Source: an uncultured Sphaerochaeta sp. (lineage in GTDB: Bacteria > Spirochaetota > Spirochaetia > Sphaerochaetales > Sphaerochaetaceae). From it: 64,000 nucleotides of DNA. A model generated the notes under the pieces. The model saw only the letters and a list, made by a program, of their open reading frames with translations. It searched no databases and had not been told where the DNA came from. The stretch covers positions 1,984,001 to 2,048,000 of the forward strand of contig NZ_OY781939.1 in assembly GCF_963677315.1 (NCBI RefSeq). The letters are read 5' to 3'. Positions 52,579 to 62,455 of the stretch are shown here, piece by piece. Each line of letters starts with the position of its first letter. The first letter of the stretch is position 1. A program made the position numbers and the translations under genes.

Positions 52579-53384
52579 CATCCCCTCTCACCCACATATC
52601 TATTGAGACACTTGCCCAAGTCCTGAATGAGGCCTTCAGCAACTATGAGGTTCCCATCCATATGAACGAGGCACAACTGAAAGCACATCTTCATGCCCTT
52701 GGATACTCCCCTGAAGACTCCATCGGCCTATTTGATGGCAGCACACTGGTGGGGTTCATCCTGGTCGCAATCAGGGGAACATACGCATATGATGCTGGAA
52801 CGGGTATTATTCCTTCCTATCAAGGGAAAGGATATGCCCACCAATTGATCGATGTCACGCTTGCACATATCAAGCAACGTGGTTTCACCTCCTTCTTCCT
52901 GGAAGTTATCGACACAAATGAACGAGCAAAGAAATTGTATCTGAGTCACGGGTTTACCATCACGAGAAGCCTACTTTGCTACCAAATCAAGAAAGAGATG
53001 CTGGAAGGCACATCCTCTGTCCAGTTGCAGAAACAGGAGCGCATCAATATCCCTTCTGGAGACTGTATTCCCAGCTGGCAGAACAGCGATGCATGTATTA
53101 GCCGTGGGGGATTTACCGCCTATGACATTGTGCATGACTCTGTCAAACGCGGGGTTATTTGCTTCAATCACACTAAAGGTTCAATAGCCCAAATCTATAT
53201 TGAACCACAATACCGAAGGCAAGGATTCGCCAAACAGGCCATCATTGCAGCAAAAAACTGTACAGAAACGCCAACACTGGGAATCCTGAATATTTCAGAG
53301 GATTGTGTGGAGATCAATGGTCTATTGACCCACATGGGATTCTCCCTTCTCCTTACCCAGAGTGAGATGGTCTACACCCTATAA
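52572..53384 (+). CDS. Tandem GNAT-fold acetyltransferase
   Basis: I chose the GTG at 52572, which overlaps the corA stop and has GGAGG 8 bases upstream; a longer frame runs inside corA. The 270-residue protein has one complete GNAT domain, with the acetyl-CoA loop IIPSYQGKGYAHQLID and NERAKKLYLSHGF, and a second, shorter one with IEPQYRRQGFAKQAI. Tandem GNATs act on diverse amines, and one half is often inactive. The substrate is unknown. Confidence 0.8.
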   Translation: MVTSPLTHISIETLAQVLNEAFSNYEVPIHMNEAQLKAHLHALGYSPEDSIGLFDGSTLVGFILVAIRGTYAYDAGTGIIPSYQGKGYAHQLIDVTLAHIKQRGFTSFFLEVIDTNERAKKLYLSHGFTITRSLLCYQIKKEMLEGTSSVQLQKQERINIPSGDCIPSWQNSDACISRGGFTAYDIVHDSVKRGVICFNHTKGSIAQIYIEPQYRRQGFAKQAIIAAKNCTETPTLGILNISEDCVEINGLLTHMGFSLLLTQSEMVYTL

Positions 53385-53437
53385 ACCAAGGCATTTTGCT
53401 CGGAAAACCTTTTTCCTTCCCTCCTGGTCTATTCCAC

Positions 53438-53467
53438 TTGTCTGGTGGGTGAAACTGTTGCTATACT
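53438..53467 (+). promoter_or_regulatory. Promoter upstream of the CorC/HlyC-type gene
   Basis: TTGTCT (53438-53443), 18 bases, TATACT (53462-53467). The predicted leader is about 78 nt and contains a terminator-like hairpin. Confidence 0.55.
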
Positions 53468-53500
53468 GACTTCATTATGGAAGACCCGTTACCTAGTATG

Positions 53501-53530
53501 GGGTGCTCAATTGAACACCCGTTTTGTTTG
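53501..53530 (+). terminator. Terminator-like hairpin in the leader of the CorC/HlyC-type gene
   Basis: GGGTGCTCAA and TTGAACACCC pair with a single C-A mismatch, followed by GTTTTGTTTG. It could be a plain terminator for read-through from the GNAT gene or an attenuator for the gene at 53551. Confidence 0.5.
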
Positions 53531-53550
53531 TCAGTGGCTGGGAGGTGTAC

Positions 53551-54813
53551 ATGCACGTACAACTAACCGCCATCATCATCCTGTTGATCCTCTCTGGAGT
53601 CTTTTCTGCCACAGAGACGGCATTTACCTCACTCTCTTTTGTGCAACTCAAAATTCTGGACAACCGCAAGAAACGTGCGGCTAAATTGGTGTATAAACTT
53701 AGCCAGAAGCCTGAAGAGCTCATCACGACCGTTCTGGTGGGAAACAATGTAGTGAATATCACGGTATCATCCCTGGTCACCACGTTCTCCATCGAGTTCT
53801 TTTCCAGTCAGCCAGTTGGGTATGCTACCGGTTTACTTACCCTGGTTATCCTCATTTTTGGCGAAATCACACCGAAGCAATTAGCACTCACCCATAACAT
53901 GAAAATTGCTGTTTTCATGGCATATCCATTGCGTTTCCTCGAAATAGTACTGTTTCCTGTGGTCTGGTTGCTCAGGCATTTCTCTGCGATTATCACCAGA
54001 TTCTTTGCCTCCCACGCTGAACCGACCATCACCACTGAAGGGGTGATGCATATGGTCGACGCAGCCGAGGATGTCGGTCTGGTGGATCGCTATGAATCGG
54101 ATCTCATGCAAAGGGCAATCCATTTCAGTGAAACCCAGGTAAGAACCATCATGACCCATAGGACCAATGTATTTTGCATCAGTGACGAGCTCACCATCCG
54201 TGATGCATTCCCTTCCATTGTAAAAGCGGGATTCAGTCGTATCCCCGTTTTTCATGGAAGTCCGGAGAACATCATCGGTATTGTACTGGTTCGTGACATT
54301 CTTCGCACGCAGCTGAAAAAACAGATGGGACGCCCGATCTCTTCCATTATCCGAGAACCAATTTTTGTCCCGGAACAAATGCATCTTGATGATGTCTTTT
54401 TCCGCTTCAAGAAAGCCAAGCTCCAGCAAGCAATCGTTCTGGATGAGTATGGTGGGTTCAGCGGTGTGGTCACCATGGAGGATGTAGCCGAGCAACTGTT
54501 TGGAGAGCTCTATGATGAGCATGAACGGAGGTATCCTGACCGTATCGTGGAGAGGGAGAAAAACCCGGGCACGTTCCTTGTTATGGCAGATACACCATTC
54601 CAGCAACTAGTGGATGAACTGGACCTCGATACCGATGCATGCAAGCAGAAAACCAGTACGGTTGCTGCATACCTGCTTGACCAGATCGGGAACATACCCG
54701 ATCAGGGGGATGTGGTACAGTCACAGCTCGGTACCTTCAGAATCATCTCCATGAAGGGAAACAGGATGGAAGCAGTGGAATTTTCTCCCACTGTGGATGA
54801 TGGAACCCTCTGA
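53551..54813 (+). CDS. CNNM/HlyC-CorC family membrane protein with CBS domains
   Basis: I start at [16 protein letters not shown] (53551), preceded by GGGAGG. The 420-residue protein has an N-terminal CNNM domain with about three to four helices ([12 protein letters not shown] and [14 protein letters not shown] are hallmarks), a CBS pair with [14 protein letters not shown] and [11 protein letters not shown], and a CorC/HlyC C-terminal domain with [17 protein letters not shown]. Family members are Na/Mg antiporters or Mg-efflux proteins; old hemolysin labels are misleading. Confidence 0.92.
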   Translation: MHVQLTAIIILLILSGVFSATETAFTSLSFVQLKILDNRKKRAAKLVYKLSQKPEELITTVLVGNNVVNITVSSLVTTFSIEFFSSQPVGYATGLLTLVILIFGEITPKQLALTHNMKIAVFMAYPLRFLEIVLFPVVWLLRHFSAIITRFFASHAEPTITTEGVMHMVDAAEDVGLVDRYESDLMQRAIHFSETQVRTIMTHRTNVFCISDELTIRDAFPSIVKAGFSRIPVFHGSPENIIGIVLVRDILRTQLKKQMGRPISSIIREPIFVPEQMHLDDVFFRFKKAKLQQAIVLDEYGGFSGVVTMEDVAEQLFGELYDEHERRYPDRIVEREKNPGTFLVMADTPFQQLVDELDLDTDACKQKTSTVAAYLLDQIGNIPDQGDVVQSQLGTFRIISMKGNRMEAVEFSPTVDDGTL

Positions 54814-54829
54814 GAAATGCTTTCATGCG

Positions 54830-54858
54830 TTGACTGAACAGCACTCCAAAGGTATGAT
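54830..54858 (+). promoter_or_regulatory. leuS promoter, leaderless geometry
   Basis: TTGACT (54830-54835), 17 bases, TATGAT (54853-54858), then 7 bases to the ATG at 54866. Both hexamers are near consensus and the expected first transcribed base is at or next to the A of ATG. Confidence 0.75.
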
Positions 54859-54865
54859 TGCTCCC

Positions 54866-57382
54866 ATGAGCAAATATCCCTTCAGTGAAATTGAGACAAA
54901 ATGGCAAAAATACTGGGAAGACAACCAGAGTTTTGCCGTAACCGAGGACGAGAGCGTACCAGCCGATAAGCGTGTGTACGTTTTGGACATGTTCCCCTAC
55001 CCATCCGGGGCAGGGTTGCACGTGGGACACCCAGAAGGGTACACCGCAACCGACATCTACTGCCGTTACCTACGTATGAACGGCTACAACGTCCTGCATC
55101 CGATGGGATTCGACTCATTCGGGCTACCTGCTGAGAACTATGCGATCAAGACAGGCACCCATCCCAAGGTAACCACAGAGAAGAACATCGAGAACTTCCG
55201 AAAGCAGATCAAACGTCTGGGTTTCAGCTACGACTGGAATCGGGAAGTCTCTACCCATACAAGTGAATACTACCGCTGGACGCAGTGGATTTTCCTCCAG
55301 CTCTACAAGCAAGGACTGGCATATGAGTCCCATACCCCGATCAACTGGTGTGACAATTGCAAGACCGGCTTGGCTAATGAAGAGGTGAAGGACGGAAAGT
55401 GTGAACGTTGCGGAACTACGGTTGTACGTAAAAGCATCCGCCAGTGGGTTCTCAAGATTACTGAATATGCAGACAAGCTGCTCGCTGATCTGGACAGTGT
55501 AAACTGGCCCGAATCAGTGAAGCTCATGCAGCAAAACTGGATTGGAAGAAGTGAGGGTGCCTCAGTCGTCTTCCAGATTGATGGGATGGACGACAGCCTT
55601 GAAGTATATACCACCCGCCCTGACACACTCTTTGGAGCCACCTACATGGTTGTCGCCCCAGAACACCCCTTGGTAGACAAACTTACCAGCGGGGAGCAAA
55701 AGCGTGTGGTGGAGGAGTACCTTGAAGCCACTGCCAGAAAGAGTGACCTCGAGAGAACTGATCTGGCAAAGGACAAGACCGGTGTTTTCAGTGGCAGTTA
55801 TGCGATCAACCCAGTAAATGGCATGAAGATCCCCATCTGGATTGCTGATTATGTATTGATCAGCTACGGCACGGGTGCCATCATGGCGGTTCCCGCCCAT
55901 GATACCCGTGACTGGGAATTTGCTAAGAAATTCAATCTCCCGATCATTGAAGTACTCAAGAGTGCTGTTGATGTACAGGAAGAAGCATGGACTGAGGATG
56001 GAATCCACGTAAACAGTGACTTCCTCGATGGCCTCAACAAAGAAGACGCCATCAACACCATGATTGCCTGGCTGGAAGAGAGGAAAGTGGGTACCAAGTC
56101 CGTAAACTACAAGTTACGTGACTGGATCTTCAGTCGTCAGCGGTACTGGGGAGAACCAATTCCCTTGGTACACTGCCCAACTTGCGGAACAGTCCCCATT
56201 CCAGAAGATCAGCTACCACTGCTGCTGCCCGAGGTGTCCAGCTATGAACCAAGCGGTACTGGTGAAAGCCCACTTGCCAAAATTGACAGTTGGGTACATA
56301 CCACCTGTCCGGTTTGTGGTGGAGCAGCAAAACGAGAAACCAATACCATGCCCCAGTGGGCAGGCTCCTGCTGGTATTACCTGCGCTATCTTGACCCAAA
56401 CAATGAAACAGAGTTTGTAAGCAAGGAAAAGGAACAGTATTGGATGCCGGTAGACCTCTATGTCGGAGGAGCTGAGCATGCAGTACTGCACCTGCTCTAC
56501 GCCCGTTTCTGGCACAAGGTTCTCTTTGACCTGGGATTGGTTTCCACCAGTGAGCCATTCAAACGGCTGGTCAACCAGGGAATGATTACCAGCTACGCGT
56601 ATCAGAGACCGGACAAGAGCCTTGTCCCAACCGATATGGTGGAAGAAGTCGAGACCGACGTCTTTGTCGAGAAGGAGACTGGGCAGAAACTCGAGCGAGT
56701 CATTGCCAAGATGTCCAAGAGCCTGAAGAACGTCATCAACCCTGATGAGATTATCCAGGAATTTGGTGCCGACTCCATGCGCATGTATGAGATGTTCATG
56801 GGCCCCCTTGAGGTTTCAAAGCCATGGGCAACCACAGGTTTGAACGGTATCTATCGATTCCTGGACAGGGTTTGGAGACTCTTTGAGGAGAGAACCGTCA
56901 CTGATGATGAGCCCTCCAAGGAATTGAACAAGACCCTGCATAAGACCATCAAGAAGGTAACCCACGATACAGCAACACTGAACTTCAATACGGCCATCAG
57001 CCAGATGATGGTATTGGTCAACGAGCTATACAAGGTCGACGAGTTCCCCAGTGCGGTAGCCGAGACCTTGGTAAAACTCCTTGGCCCGTATGTACCACAC
57101 ATTGCTGAAGAACTCTGGGAGAAACTCGGCAACAAGGAGAGTCTCACCAAGGTGAGTTGGCCTACCTTTGAGGAGAAGCTGACCATCGATGATGAGATTG
57201 AGATGGTGTTCCAGGTCAACGGAAAGGTCCGAGACAAACAGACTGTCTCTAAAGGCATGGACAAGGCTTCAGCGCTTGCAATGGCCAAAGAGAGCGAGAA
57301 GATCCAGCAGTGGATTGAAGGAAAGACCATTGTCAAGGAGATTGTGGTTCCAGATAAATTGGTGAATATTGTAGTTCGCTAG
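54866..57382 (+). CDS. leuS: Leucyl-tRNA synthetase
   Basis: I start at [19 protein letters not shown] (54866), the usual LeuRS N-terminus; a longer frame starts at 54797. The 838-residue class Ia enzyme has the HIGH-type [14 protein letters not shown], a zinc knuckle with [13 protein letters not shown] and CERCG, the editing domain with [15 protein letters not shown], a second Cys-rich insert ([15 protein letters not shown]), and [14 protein letters not shown] at about residue 615. It charges leucine to tRNA-Leu. It is followed by a strong terminator. Confidence 0.97.
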   Translation: MSKYPFSEIETKWQKYWEDNQSFAVTEDESVPADKRVYVLDMFPYPSGAGLHVGHPEGYTATDIYCRYLRMNGYNVLHPMGFDSFGLPAENYAIKTGTHPKVTTEKNIENFRKQIKRLGFSYDWNREVSTHTSEYYRWTQWIFLQLYKQGLAYESHTPINWCDNCKTGLANEEVKDGKCERCGTTVVRKSIRQWVLKITEYADKLLADLDSVNWPESVKLMQQNWIGRSEGASVVFQIDGMDDSLEVYTTRPDTLFGATYMVVAPEHPLVDKLTSGEQKRVVEEYLEATARKSDLERTDLAKDKTGVFSGSYAINPVNGMKIPIWIADYVLISYGTGAIMAVPAHDTRDWEFAKKFNLPIIEVLKSAVDVQEEAWTEDGIHVNSDFLDGLNKEDAINTMIAWLEERKVGTKSVNYKLRDWIFSRQRYWGEPIPLVHCPTCGTVPIPEDQLPLLLPEVSSYEPSGTGESPLAKIDSWVHTTCPVCGGAAKRETNTMPQWAGSCWYYLRYLDPNNETEFVSKEKEQYWMPVDLYVGGAEHAVLHLLYARFWHKVLFDLGLVSTSEPFKRLVNQGMITSYAYQRPDKSLVPTDMVEEVETDVFVEKETGQKLERVIAKMSKSLKNVINPDEIIQEFGADSMRMYEMFMGPLEVSKPWATTGLNGIYRFLDRVWRLFEERTVTDDEPSKELNKTLHKTIKKVTHDTATLNFNTAISQMMVLVNELYKVDEFPSAVAETLVKLLGPYVPHIAEELWEKLGNKESLTKVSWPTFEEKLTIDDEIEMVFQVNGKVRDKQTVSKGMDKASALAMAKESEKIQQWIEGKTIVKEIVVPDKLVNIVVR

Positions 57383-57387
57383 CATGG

Positions 57388-57416
57388 CAGGAGGCTTTAA
57401 AGCCTCCTGTTTTTTT
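57388..57416 (+). terminator. Intrinsic terminator after leuS
   Basis: CAGGAGGCTTT and AAAGCCTCCTG are a perfect 11-bp inverted repeat followed by seven T. Confidence 0.93.
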
Positions 57417-57885
57417 ACAACTCAACAGAGAGATCAAGAATAATGGTACTTGTTAGATGCATTTCCTCTTCCCGCAAGGAACGAGAGAGAAGGGCTTTTA
57501 GCGAACAGAGGCGGTAGGTCCTTCTCTGTTGATTACTTGCCTCGTATTCGGCACAAAAGCCACCATTTAATTGCCTGCCATCTTCTCTGACCATTTGATA
57601 TAACACTGAATTGATACCATCCGTGAGAGGGGAGTAGGTTATTGAGACGCTTCCCTTTCCACGATGTTTCGCTTGAACATACAATTCAGCGATAAACACT
57701 TCTTTTGGAGAATTGCGTTCATTAGCCGCAACCAGGACAAATGCTACGTCTGTGGGGGAAGTGTCTTGCAAGGAAATGGCTGCGCTAAGGGGATGAAACA
57801 GAACCATACAAACAACGAAACAGATACCAAAACGAATTGCTTGGTTGCACCTGGAGAGATTAAGGCATTGAATCCATCGTCTCAT
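57415..57885 (-). CDS. Hypothetical exported protein
   Basis: The 156-residue protein has a basic N-terminus, a hydrophobic core (IRFGICFVVCMVLFHPLS) and a likely signal-peptidase site after SAA. The mature part is mixed beta, with VAFVLVAANERNSP, VYVQAK-like strands and two cysteines. I do not recognise a family. Its stop overlaps the T-run of the leuS terminator. The 124 bp upstream are AT-rich and show no clear promoter. Confidence 0.6.
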   Translation of the reverse strand: MRRWIQCLNLSRCNQAIRFGICFVVCMVLFHPLSAAISLQDTSPTDVAFVLVAANERNSPKEVFIAELYVQAKHRGKGSVSITYSPLTDGINSVLYQMVREDGRQLNGGFCAEYEASNQQRRTYRLCSLKALLSRSLREEEMHLTSTIILDLSVEL

Positions 57886-58009
57886 ATCATACCTATGTCA
57901 GTTGTATCGAGATATTTCATCTAATTCTATACTCATAAACATGCATAAAACTATCTATATCAATTTAATAGAATAGATTAGTACATAAATATCTTATGAC
58001 ATACTATCC

Positions 58010-59224
58010 CTAACCGAGCACTTTGGCAAGGCCGCCTTTGCTCGTTTCTCTATAGAGGGAAGGAAGTGCTTGCCCAGTCTCCATCATTACCTCAATGACA
58101 CTGTCGAAAGAGACTTTATGGCGCCCATCACCAAGCAGGGCATAGGTGCAATGGTCGATGGAACGCATGGTAGCAAGAGCATTTCGCTCAATGCATGGAA
58201 TCTGTACAAGACCACGCATTGGATCACAGGTAAGACCAAGATGATGCTCGAGCCCCATCTCTGCAGCATACTCTATCTGGAATATGGAGCCACCAAGAAG
58301 CTGTGTAGCAGCAGCTCCAGCCATGGCACAGGCAACCCCTATCTCTCCTTGGCAACCAACCTCCGCCCCACTGATCGATCCATTGGTCTTTATCACATTG
58401 CCAATAATCCCAGCGGTAAGAAGCGCACGCAATATACGTATCTTGGGGAACTTATACTGTTTAGCCAGGTAGTATAAAACCCCAGGGAGAACCCCACAAC
58501 TTCCACAGGTTGGGGCTGTGACAATCTTCCCCCCACCAGCATTCTCCTCACTGACTGCAAGAGCGTAGCTGATGGCAAATGCAGGATTTCCCATTGCAGC
58601 GGTGAACTCACCAGCTTTGGAGTTGAATTGGCTTGCCTTTCTTGGAAGCTTCAAGCCCCCAGGAAGCACTCCCTCTGCATTCACTCCACGCTCGATTGCA
58701 TCGCACATCACACCCCAGATTTCATCCATGTAGGTAAGAATGTCCGAATCCTCGAACTGGAGAGCAAACTCCCAGATCTGCATACCTTCATCTGCGCAAT
58801 AGTTCAGGATCTGGCGCATTTTGGAATATGCCTTGGGATAGACTTCTGCAGCCTGGTCAGCATCTTCGCCTTCCAGAACAATTTTTCCGCCTCCCACACT
58901 GTAGTAGGTATTCTCAAAGATGACTTCACCTGTATCAGAGAGAGAACGGATTGTAAGTGCATTCGGGTGGAAAGGTTTCTCAATTTCTGGATACCAGACA
59001 ATCTCAACATCTTTTCCCGCGGAGAAAAACACCTCTCGCAAGGCTTTATCGGTCAAGTGTCCCTTCCCGGTAGCAGCCAAACTTCCGTACAAATCAGCCT
59101 CAAAACGCTGACAGTCAGCATGCAGGGAGAGGAAGTGTTGTGCCGCAGAGCGCGGGCCCATGGTATGACTACTCGAGGGGCCATACCCAATTCTGTAGAG
59201 TTCACGCAAGGATTCCATGTCCAA
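58010..59224 (-). CDS. sdaA: L-serine dehydratase, iron-sulfur type, single chain
   Basis: The 404-residue protein has the beta-part first (GYGPSSSHTMGPRSAAQHF) and the alpha-part after it (TAPTCGSCGVLPGVLYYLA, GSISGAEVGCQGEIGVACAM, LTCDPMRGLVQIPCIERNA). The Cys residues in these blocks hold the 4Fe-4S cluster. It deaminates serine to pyruvate and ammonia, which can feed the pyruvate:ferredoxin oxidoreductase. At 404 residues it is shorter than E. coli SdaA (about 454). It is last in a run of four minus-strand genes. Confidence 0.94.
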   Translation of the reverse strand: MDMESLRELYRIGYGPSSSHTMGPRSAAQHFLSLHADCQRFEADLYGSLAATGKGHLTDKALREVFFSAGKDVEIVWYPEIEKPFHPNALTIRSLSDTGEVIFENTYYSVGGGKIVLEGEDADQAAEVYPKAYSKMRQILNYCADEGMQIWEFALQFEDSDILTYMDEIWGVMCDAIERGVNAEGVLPGGLKLPRKASQFNSKAGEFTAAMGNPAFAISYALAVSEENAGGGKIVTAPTCGSCGVLPGVLYYLAKQYKFPKIRILRALLTAGIIGNVIKTNGSISGAEVGCQGEIGVACAMAGAAATQLLGGSIFQIEYAAEMGLEHHLGLTCDPMRGLVQIPCIERNALATMRSIDHCTYALLGDGRHKVSFDSVIEVMMETGQALPSLYRETSKGGLAKVLG

Positions 59225-59259
59225 ACTCTACTGGTTTATACTAAAAATGGGAAGCTCTT

Positions 59260-59988
59260 TTACCAGGGAGGCGCTTTTGAGAGACTACTCAAGTATTCAC
59301 CCTTCTCAAGATCCACATAGAGTGAGAGACAGAGGGAACCCTCCCTATTGAGGAAACGTTGCAACCCACCCTCCAGTTCCAAGGAAAAAGCTTCCCCCCA
59401 TTTATTCCAAAAAGGTTTCTGGCTTTGCCGCTCGGGAACCCAATAGCCGGATGGTATATCAGATACAACTACCTCTAGTTTCTCATAGTGTCTCAGATCA
59501 GGGGGAATTCCCTCCCCGTTGAGCAAGGAAACCACCAGAGCATTCCCGTCAAGAAGGGTTGCATCCCCTACCTCATCGACCAGAAAGGTTCCATTGATAT
59601 GCTCCACTGCCTCAGGATTGAACTGATAGGAATCAAGAAGCAGTTTTGCAAGCTCTCCTTGTTCCTGGCTAAGTGTTACAGTATCGTCTGCTCCCGGATG
59701 GTAGAAACCACCATAAGGATGCAGAAAGGAGAGAGGATAGGCACAGAAAACAATCAAGGAATCCCTTGGTACAGTGAGCGTGATACTCCTCTGCCCCTCT
59801 ATAAGATGTATGGAACTGCGAGTCCCCTCCCCATCTGTATACACCAAGGTATGCCACAGTGGACGATGGGAGGCTTCCCCCCAAGGATGGGAATCCTGCA
59901 ATGTGACTGTTATTCGTTGTTCGTGTAAAACATTTGCCTCACATCCAATACAGAGTATGAGAAGGAGGCAACAAATTACTACTCTCAC
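59260..59988 (-). CDS. Hypothetical lipoprotein-like protein
   Basis: The 242-residue protein starts at a GTG. The N-terminus MRVVICCLLLILCIGCEAN is a short hydrophobic stretch ending in Cys16, close to a lipobox though with Cys at -3. The rest is beta-rich with many aromatic residues (GYWVPERQSQKPFWNKW). I recognise no family. It lies 12 bp after the DUF4416 gene and 35 bp before sdaA, so it is probably co-transcribed with them. Confidence 0.65.
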   Translation of the reverse strand: MRVVICCLLLILCIGCEANVLHEQRITVTLQDSHPWGEASHRPLWHTLVYTDGEGTRSSIHLIEGQRSITLTVPRDSLIVFCAYPLSFLHPYGGFYHPGADDTVTLSQEQGELAKLLLDSYQFNPEAVEHINGTFLVDEVGDATLLDGNALVVSLLNGEGIPPDLRHYEKLEVVVSDIPSGYWVPERQSQKPFWNKWGEAFSLELEGGLQRFLNREGSLCLSLYVDLEKGEYLSSLSKAPPW

Positions 59989-60000
59989 ACCTTATAAGCA

Positions 60001-60537
60001 TTACAAGAGACCTTCTTGCTTCAGCTGTCTTCGATACTGCTCTCTCCAAGTTACGAAGAGAAGTTTCACTTCTTCACTTGTATAATCTGCATAGGTCCAG
60101 GGAAAGCTTTGGAACTGCTTGTTTGCATACAGCAATGTGAGTTCAGCATAGATGCCATCAGATAATGGAATACGGTGGGCACGATTTTTGGTAGTGGCAA
60201 GAACGAGATTGGCCTGACTCAGTAATCCGGGATCAAGATTGACTCTCCTCCCCCCATCCTTGGTAAATTCCGCCTCCAATGCATTGGTCTCTCGTTTGAT
60301 CGTAGATAGCTGGGACGGATCGATGAGATGGGCAAAGCTCAGATAAAACCGCAAGGGTTTTCCTCCCATCTCATCGTCATAGTAATCGGTAAAGGCAAAG
60401 GAACGGGGCTCTGTGCTATCCATGAGAGGCCCATACCGCGCAACAAGGTGCTCCTTCACGAGAGGAATCATTTCCTGCTGTGAAACCAACACCCCCATCA
60501 CCAGCCGATGAGGCAGGAAACCCTGCTCCCTACCCAT
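60001..60537 (-). CDS. DUF4416 family protein
   Basis: I start at MGREQGFLPHRLVMGVLVSQ (60537), 1 base after the upstream stop (TGACATG). The 178-residue protein has FAFTDYYDDEMGG, RRVNLDPGLLSQANLVLATT, NRAHRIPLSDGIYAELTLLY and FPWTYADYTSEEV, which together are the DUF4416 pattern. Function is unknown. The many conserved acidic and aromatic residues suggest an enzyme or nucleotide-binding role. The tight coupling to the aromatic-biosynthesis gene is notable. Confidence 0.82.
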   Translation of the reverse strand: MGREQGFLPHRLVMGVLVSQQEMIPLVKEHLVARYGPLMDSTEPRSFAFTDYYDDEMGGKPLRFYLSFAHLIDPSQLSTIKRETNALEAEFTKDGGRRVNLDPGLLSQANLVLATTKNRAHRIPLSDGIYAELTLLYANKQFQSFPWTYADYTSEEVKLLFVTWREQYRRQLKQEGLL

Positions 60538-60538
60538 G

Positions 60539-62449
60539 TCAAAGTGTGCTGGAATAGGTCCCCAGGACCCGAATCGAGTGGCAAATGCCACCAAGCTCTT
60601 CAAGTGCAACCTTGAATGCACCTGCCTCTCCAAGTTCCGTCTCCACGAAGAAGGAGTACTCCCATGGCTTTCCAGGGATAGGACGGCTTTCCAGTTTTTT
60701 CATATTCAAGCCATGCTTGGTAAGAACCAGAAGGGCTTGGAAGAGAGATCCTGGGCGATCGGGAACAGTGAACCGTAAGGAAGCACGATTGACCTGGCTG
60801 GCAGAGCGGAACACACTGCTTCGCTCTTCACGGCAAATAATGTAGAATCGGGTATAGTTGCTGGAGTTGCTTTCGATAGCCTCGTCAAGGACCTCAAGTC
60901 CATGTACCTTGGCCGCAGGAAGGCCGGCAATGGCGGCTTTATGAGTATCACCACACTCTTTTACATAGGCGACTGCACCAGCGGTGTCGAAGAAGGGTAT
61001 TGCCTTGGCATGTGCCATCTCCTTTGCAAGATAGTCAGTACACTGTGCAAGCCCCTGCGGGTGGGAGTAGATCTCATTGATTTCCTCCTTCTTGGCCCCA
61101 TGGAGTGCAATAAGGTTGTGAATTATCCTTATTTGCTGCTCTCCCACAACCTCGATACCTGGATGTCTATCCAGAAGGTCCAGATTTTCATACAGCGTAC
61201 CACCCAAGGTATTCTCCATGGGAATCATGCCATAGGAAGCTTTGCCTTCCATGACTGCCTCAAAGACATCTGCAAAACCTGTACATGGAAGAACCTTGGT
61301 ACTTTCATCAAAGGCTCGCTGGATTGCAAGCTCGCTGTAAGCTCCTCTCTCTCCTTGGAAGGCCACCACCAACTGGTCCTTCTCCAAAACCTGTTCCTTT
61401 GTATGGGAAACCGTAATGGAGGCAAGGCGGGGAATACGTTCCAATGATTTTCCCACCACTGAACTCAATGCCTGGATGTCACGCATCAACTTCTCAAACT
61501 GGGAAGGATAGAGGGATTGTGGACCATCACTGAAGGCTTTCTCAGGATGATTGTGTACTTCAACGATCAAACCAGAGGCTCCACTGGCAACCAATGCCAG
61601 GCTCATCGAGGAAACCATATCCCTCACCCCTGTTGCATGGCTTGGATCGCCGATGACCGGCAAGTGGGTCATCTTCTGCACCATGGGGATTGCTGAGATA
61701 TCGAGGGTATTCCTTGTAGCCCGTTCATAGGTACGAATTCCTCGTTCGCACAAAACCACCTGGTCGGTACCGCTGCTCATCAGGTATTCTGCAGCCATCA
61801 GCCACTCCTCAATGGTGGCGCAAAGTCCTCGCTTCAGGAGAACCGGCATGCCGGTCTTGCCTACAGCCTTGAGGAGTTCAAAATTCTGCATATTCCTTGC
61901 CCCAATCTGGAACATGTCAATGTACTTTGCCATCATTGGTGCATCAGAAGGGTTCACAATTTCACTGGTTATCGGCATACCGAACGTTTCACCAGCTTCC
62001 TTGAGGTACTGCAGTCCCTCTTCTCCCAAACCCTGGAAGGCATAGGGGCTGGTTCTTGGCTTGAATGCGCCTCCCCTGAGAATAACAGCACCCGCTTCTC
62101 GTACTGACTCAGCAATGCTCATGATCTGCTCACGTGATTCTATTGCACAGGGGCCGGCAAAAATGGCAATACGGTTTCCACCAATCTTCACTTTGCCAAC
62201 GGACACAATGGTGTCCTCTTTCTTCAGTTCCCGGGAAGCGAGTTTATACGGTTTGCTGATGGGTACCACACTGGCCACTCCCTCAAGCATCTCCACTTCC
62301 CTGATATCAACAGTACTTTGGCCCACCGCACCAAAAACAGTTTCTTCCTGCCCAATGATTTCTTTGACGGTGTAGCCCTTTTCAACAAGGAAGGATCTGA
62401 TTGCTTCCTTCTGTTTGTCCCCAATGTTCTTTTGCAGTACGATTATCAT
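60539..62449 (-). CDS. DAHP synthase-prephenate dehydratase fusion
   Basis: The 636-residue protein has a ferredoxin-like N-terminal domain (about 1-70) and a DAHP synthase barrel (about 85-340) with FAGPCAIESREQ, RGGAFKPRTSPYAFQG and GDPSHATGVRD. A prephenate dehydratase (about 361-540) has FQGERGAYSELA, the IPMENTLGGTL substrate site and SSNYTRFYII, and an ACT domain (about 555-636) has the Phe-binding KKLESRPIPGKPWEY. It joins the first step of the shikimate pathway with the phenylalanine branch, so phenylalanine binding at ACT could restrain both. No chorismate mutase part is present. The promoter geometry hints at a leaderless message. Confidence 0.95.
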   Translation of the reverse strand: MIIVLQKNIGDKQKEAIRSFLVEKGYTVKEIIGQEETVFGAVGQSTVDIREVEMLEGVASVVPISKPYKLASRELKKEDTIVSVGKVKIGGNRIAIFAGPCAIESREQIMSIAESVREAGAVILRGGAFKPRTSPYAFQGLGEEGLQYLKEAGETFGMPITSEIVNPSDAPMMAKYIDMFQIGARNMQNFELLKAVGKTGMPVLLKRGLCATIEEWLMAAEYLMSSGTDQVVLCERGIRTYERATRNTLDISAIPMVQKMTHLPVIGDPSHATGVRDMVSSMSLALVASGASGLIVEVHNHPEKAFSDGPQSLYPSQFEKLMRDIQALSSVVGKSLERIPRLASITVSHTKEQVLEKDQLVVAFQGERGAYSELAIQRAFDESTKVLPCTGFADVFEAVMEGKASYGMIPMENTLGGTLYENLDLLDRHPGIEVVGEQQIRIIHNLIALHGAKKEEINEIYSHPQGLAQCTDYLAKEMAHAKAIPFFDTAGAVAYVKECGDTHKAAIAGLPAAKVHGLEVLDEAIESNSSNYTRFYIICREERSSVFRSASQVNRASLRFTVPDRPGSLFQALLVLTKHGLNMKKLESRPIPGKPWEYSFFVETELGEAGAFKVALEELGGICHSIRVLGTYSSTL

Positions 62450-62455
62450 GAAAAT

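Noticed and set aside
57388..57416. leuS terminator acting on both strands
   Set aside because: The minus strand has no T-run on the far side of the stem, so it should work only rightward.
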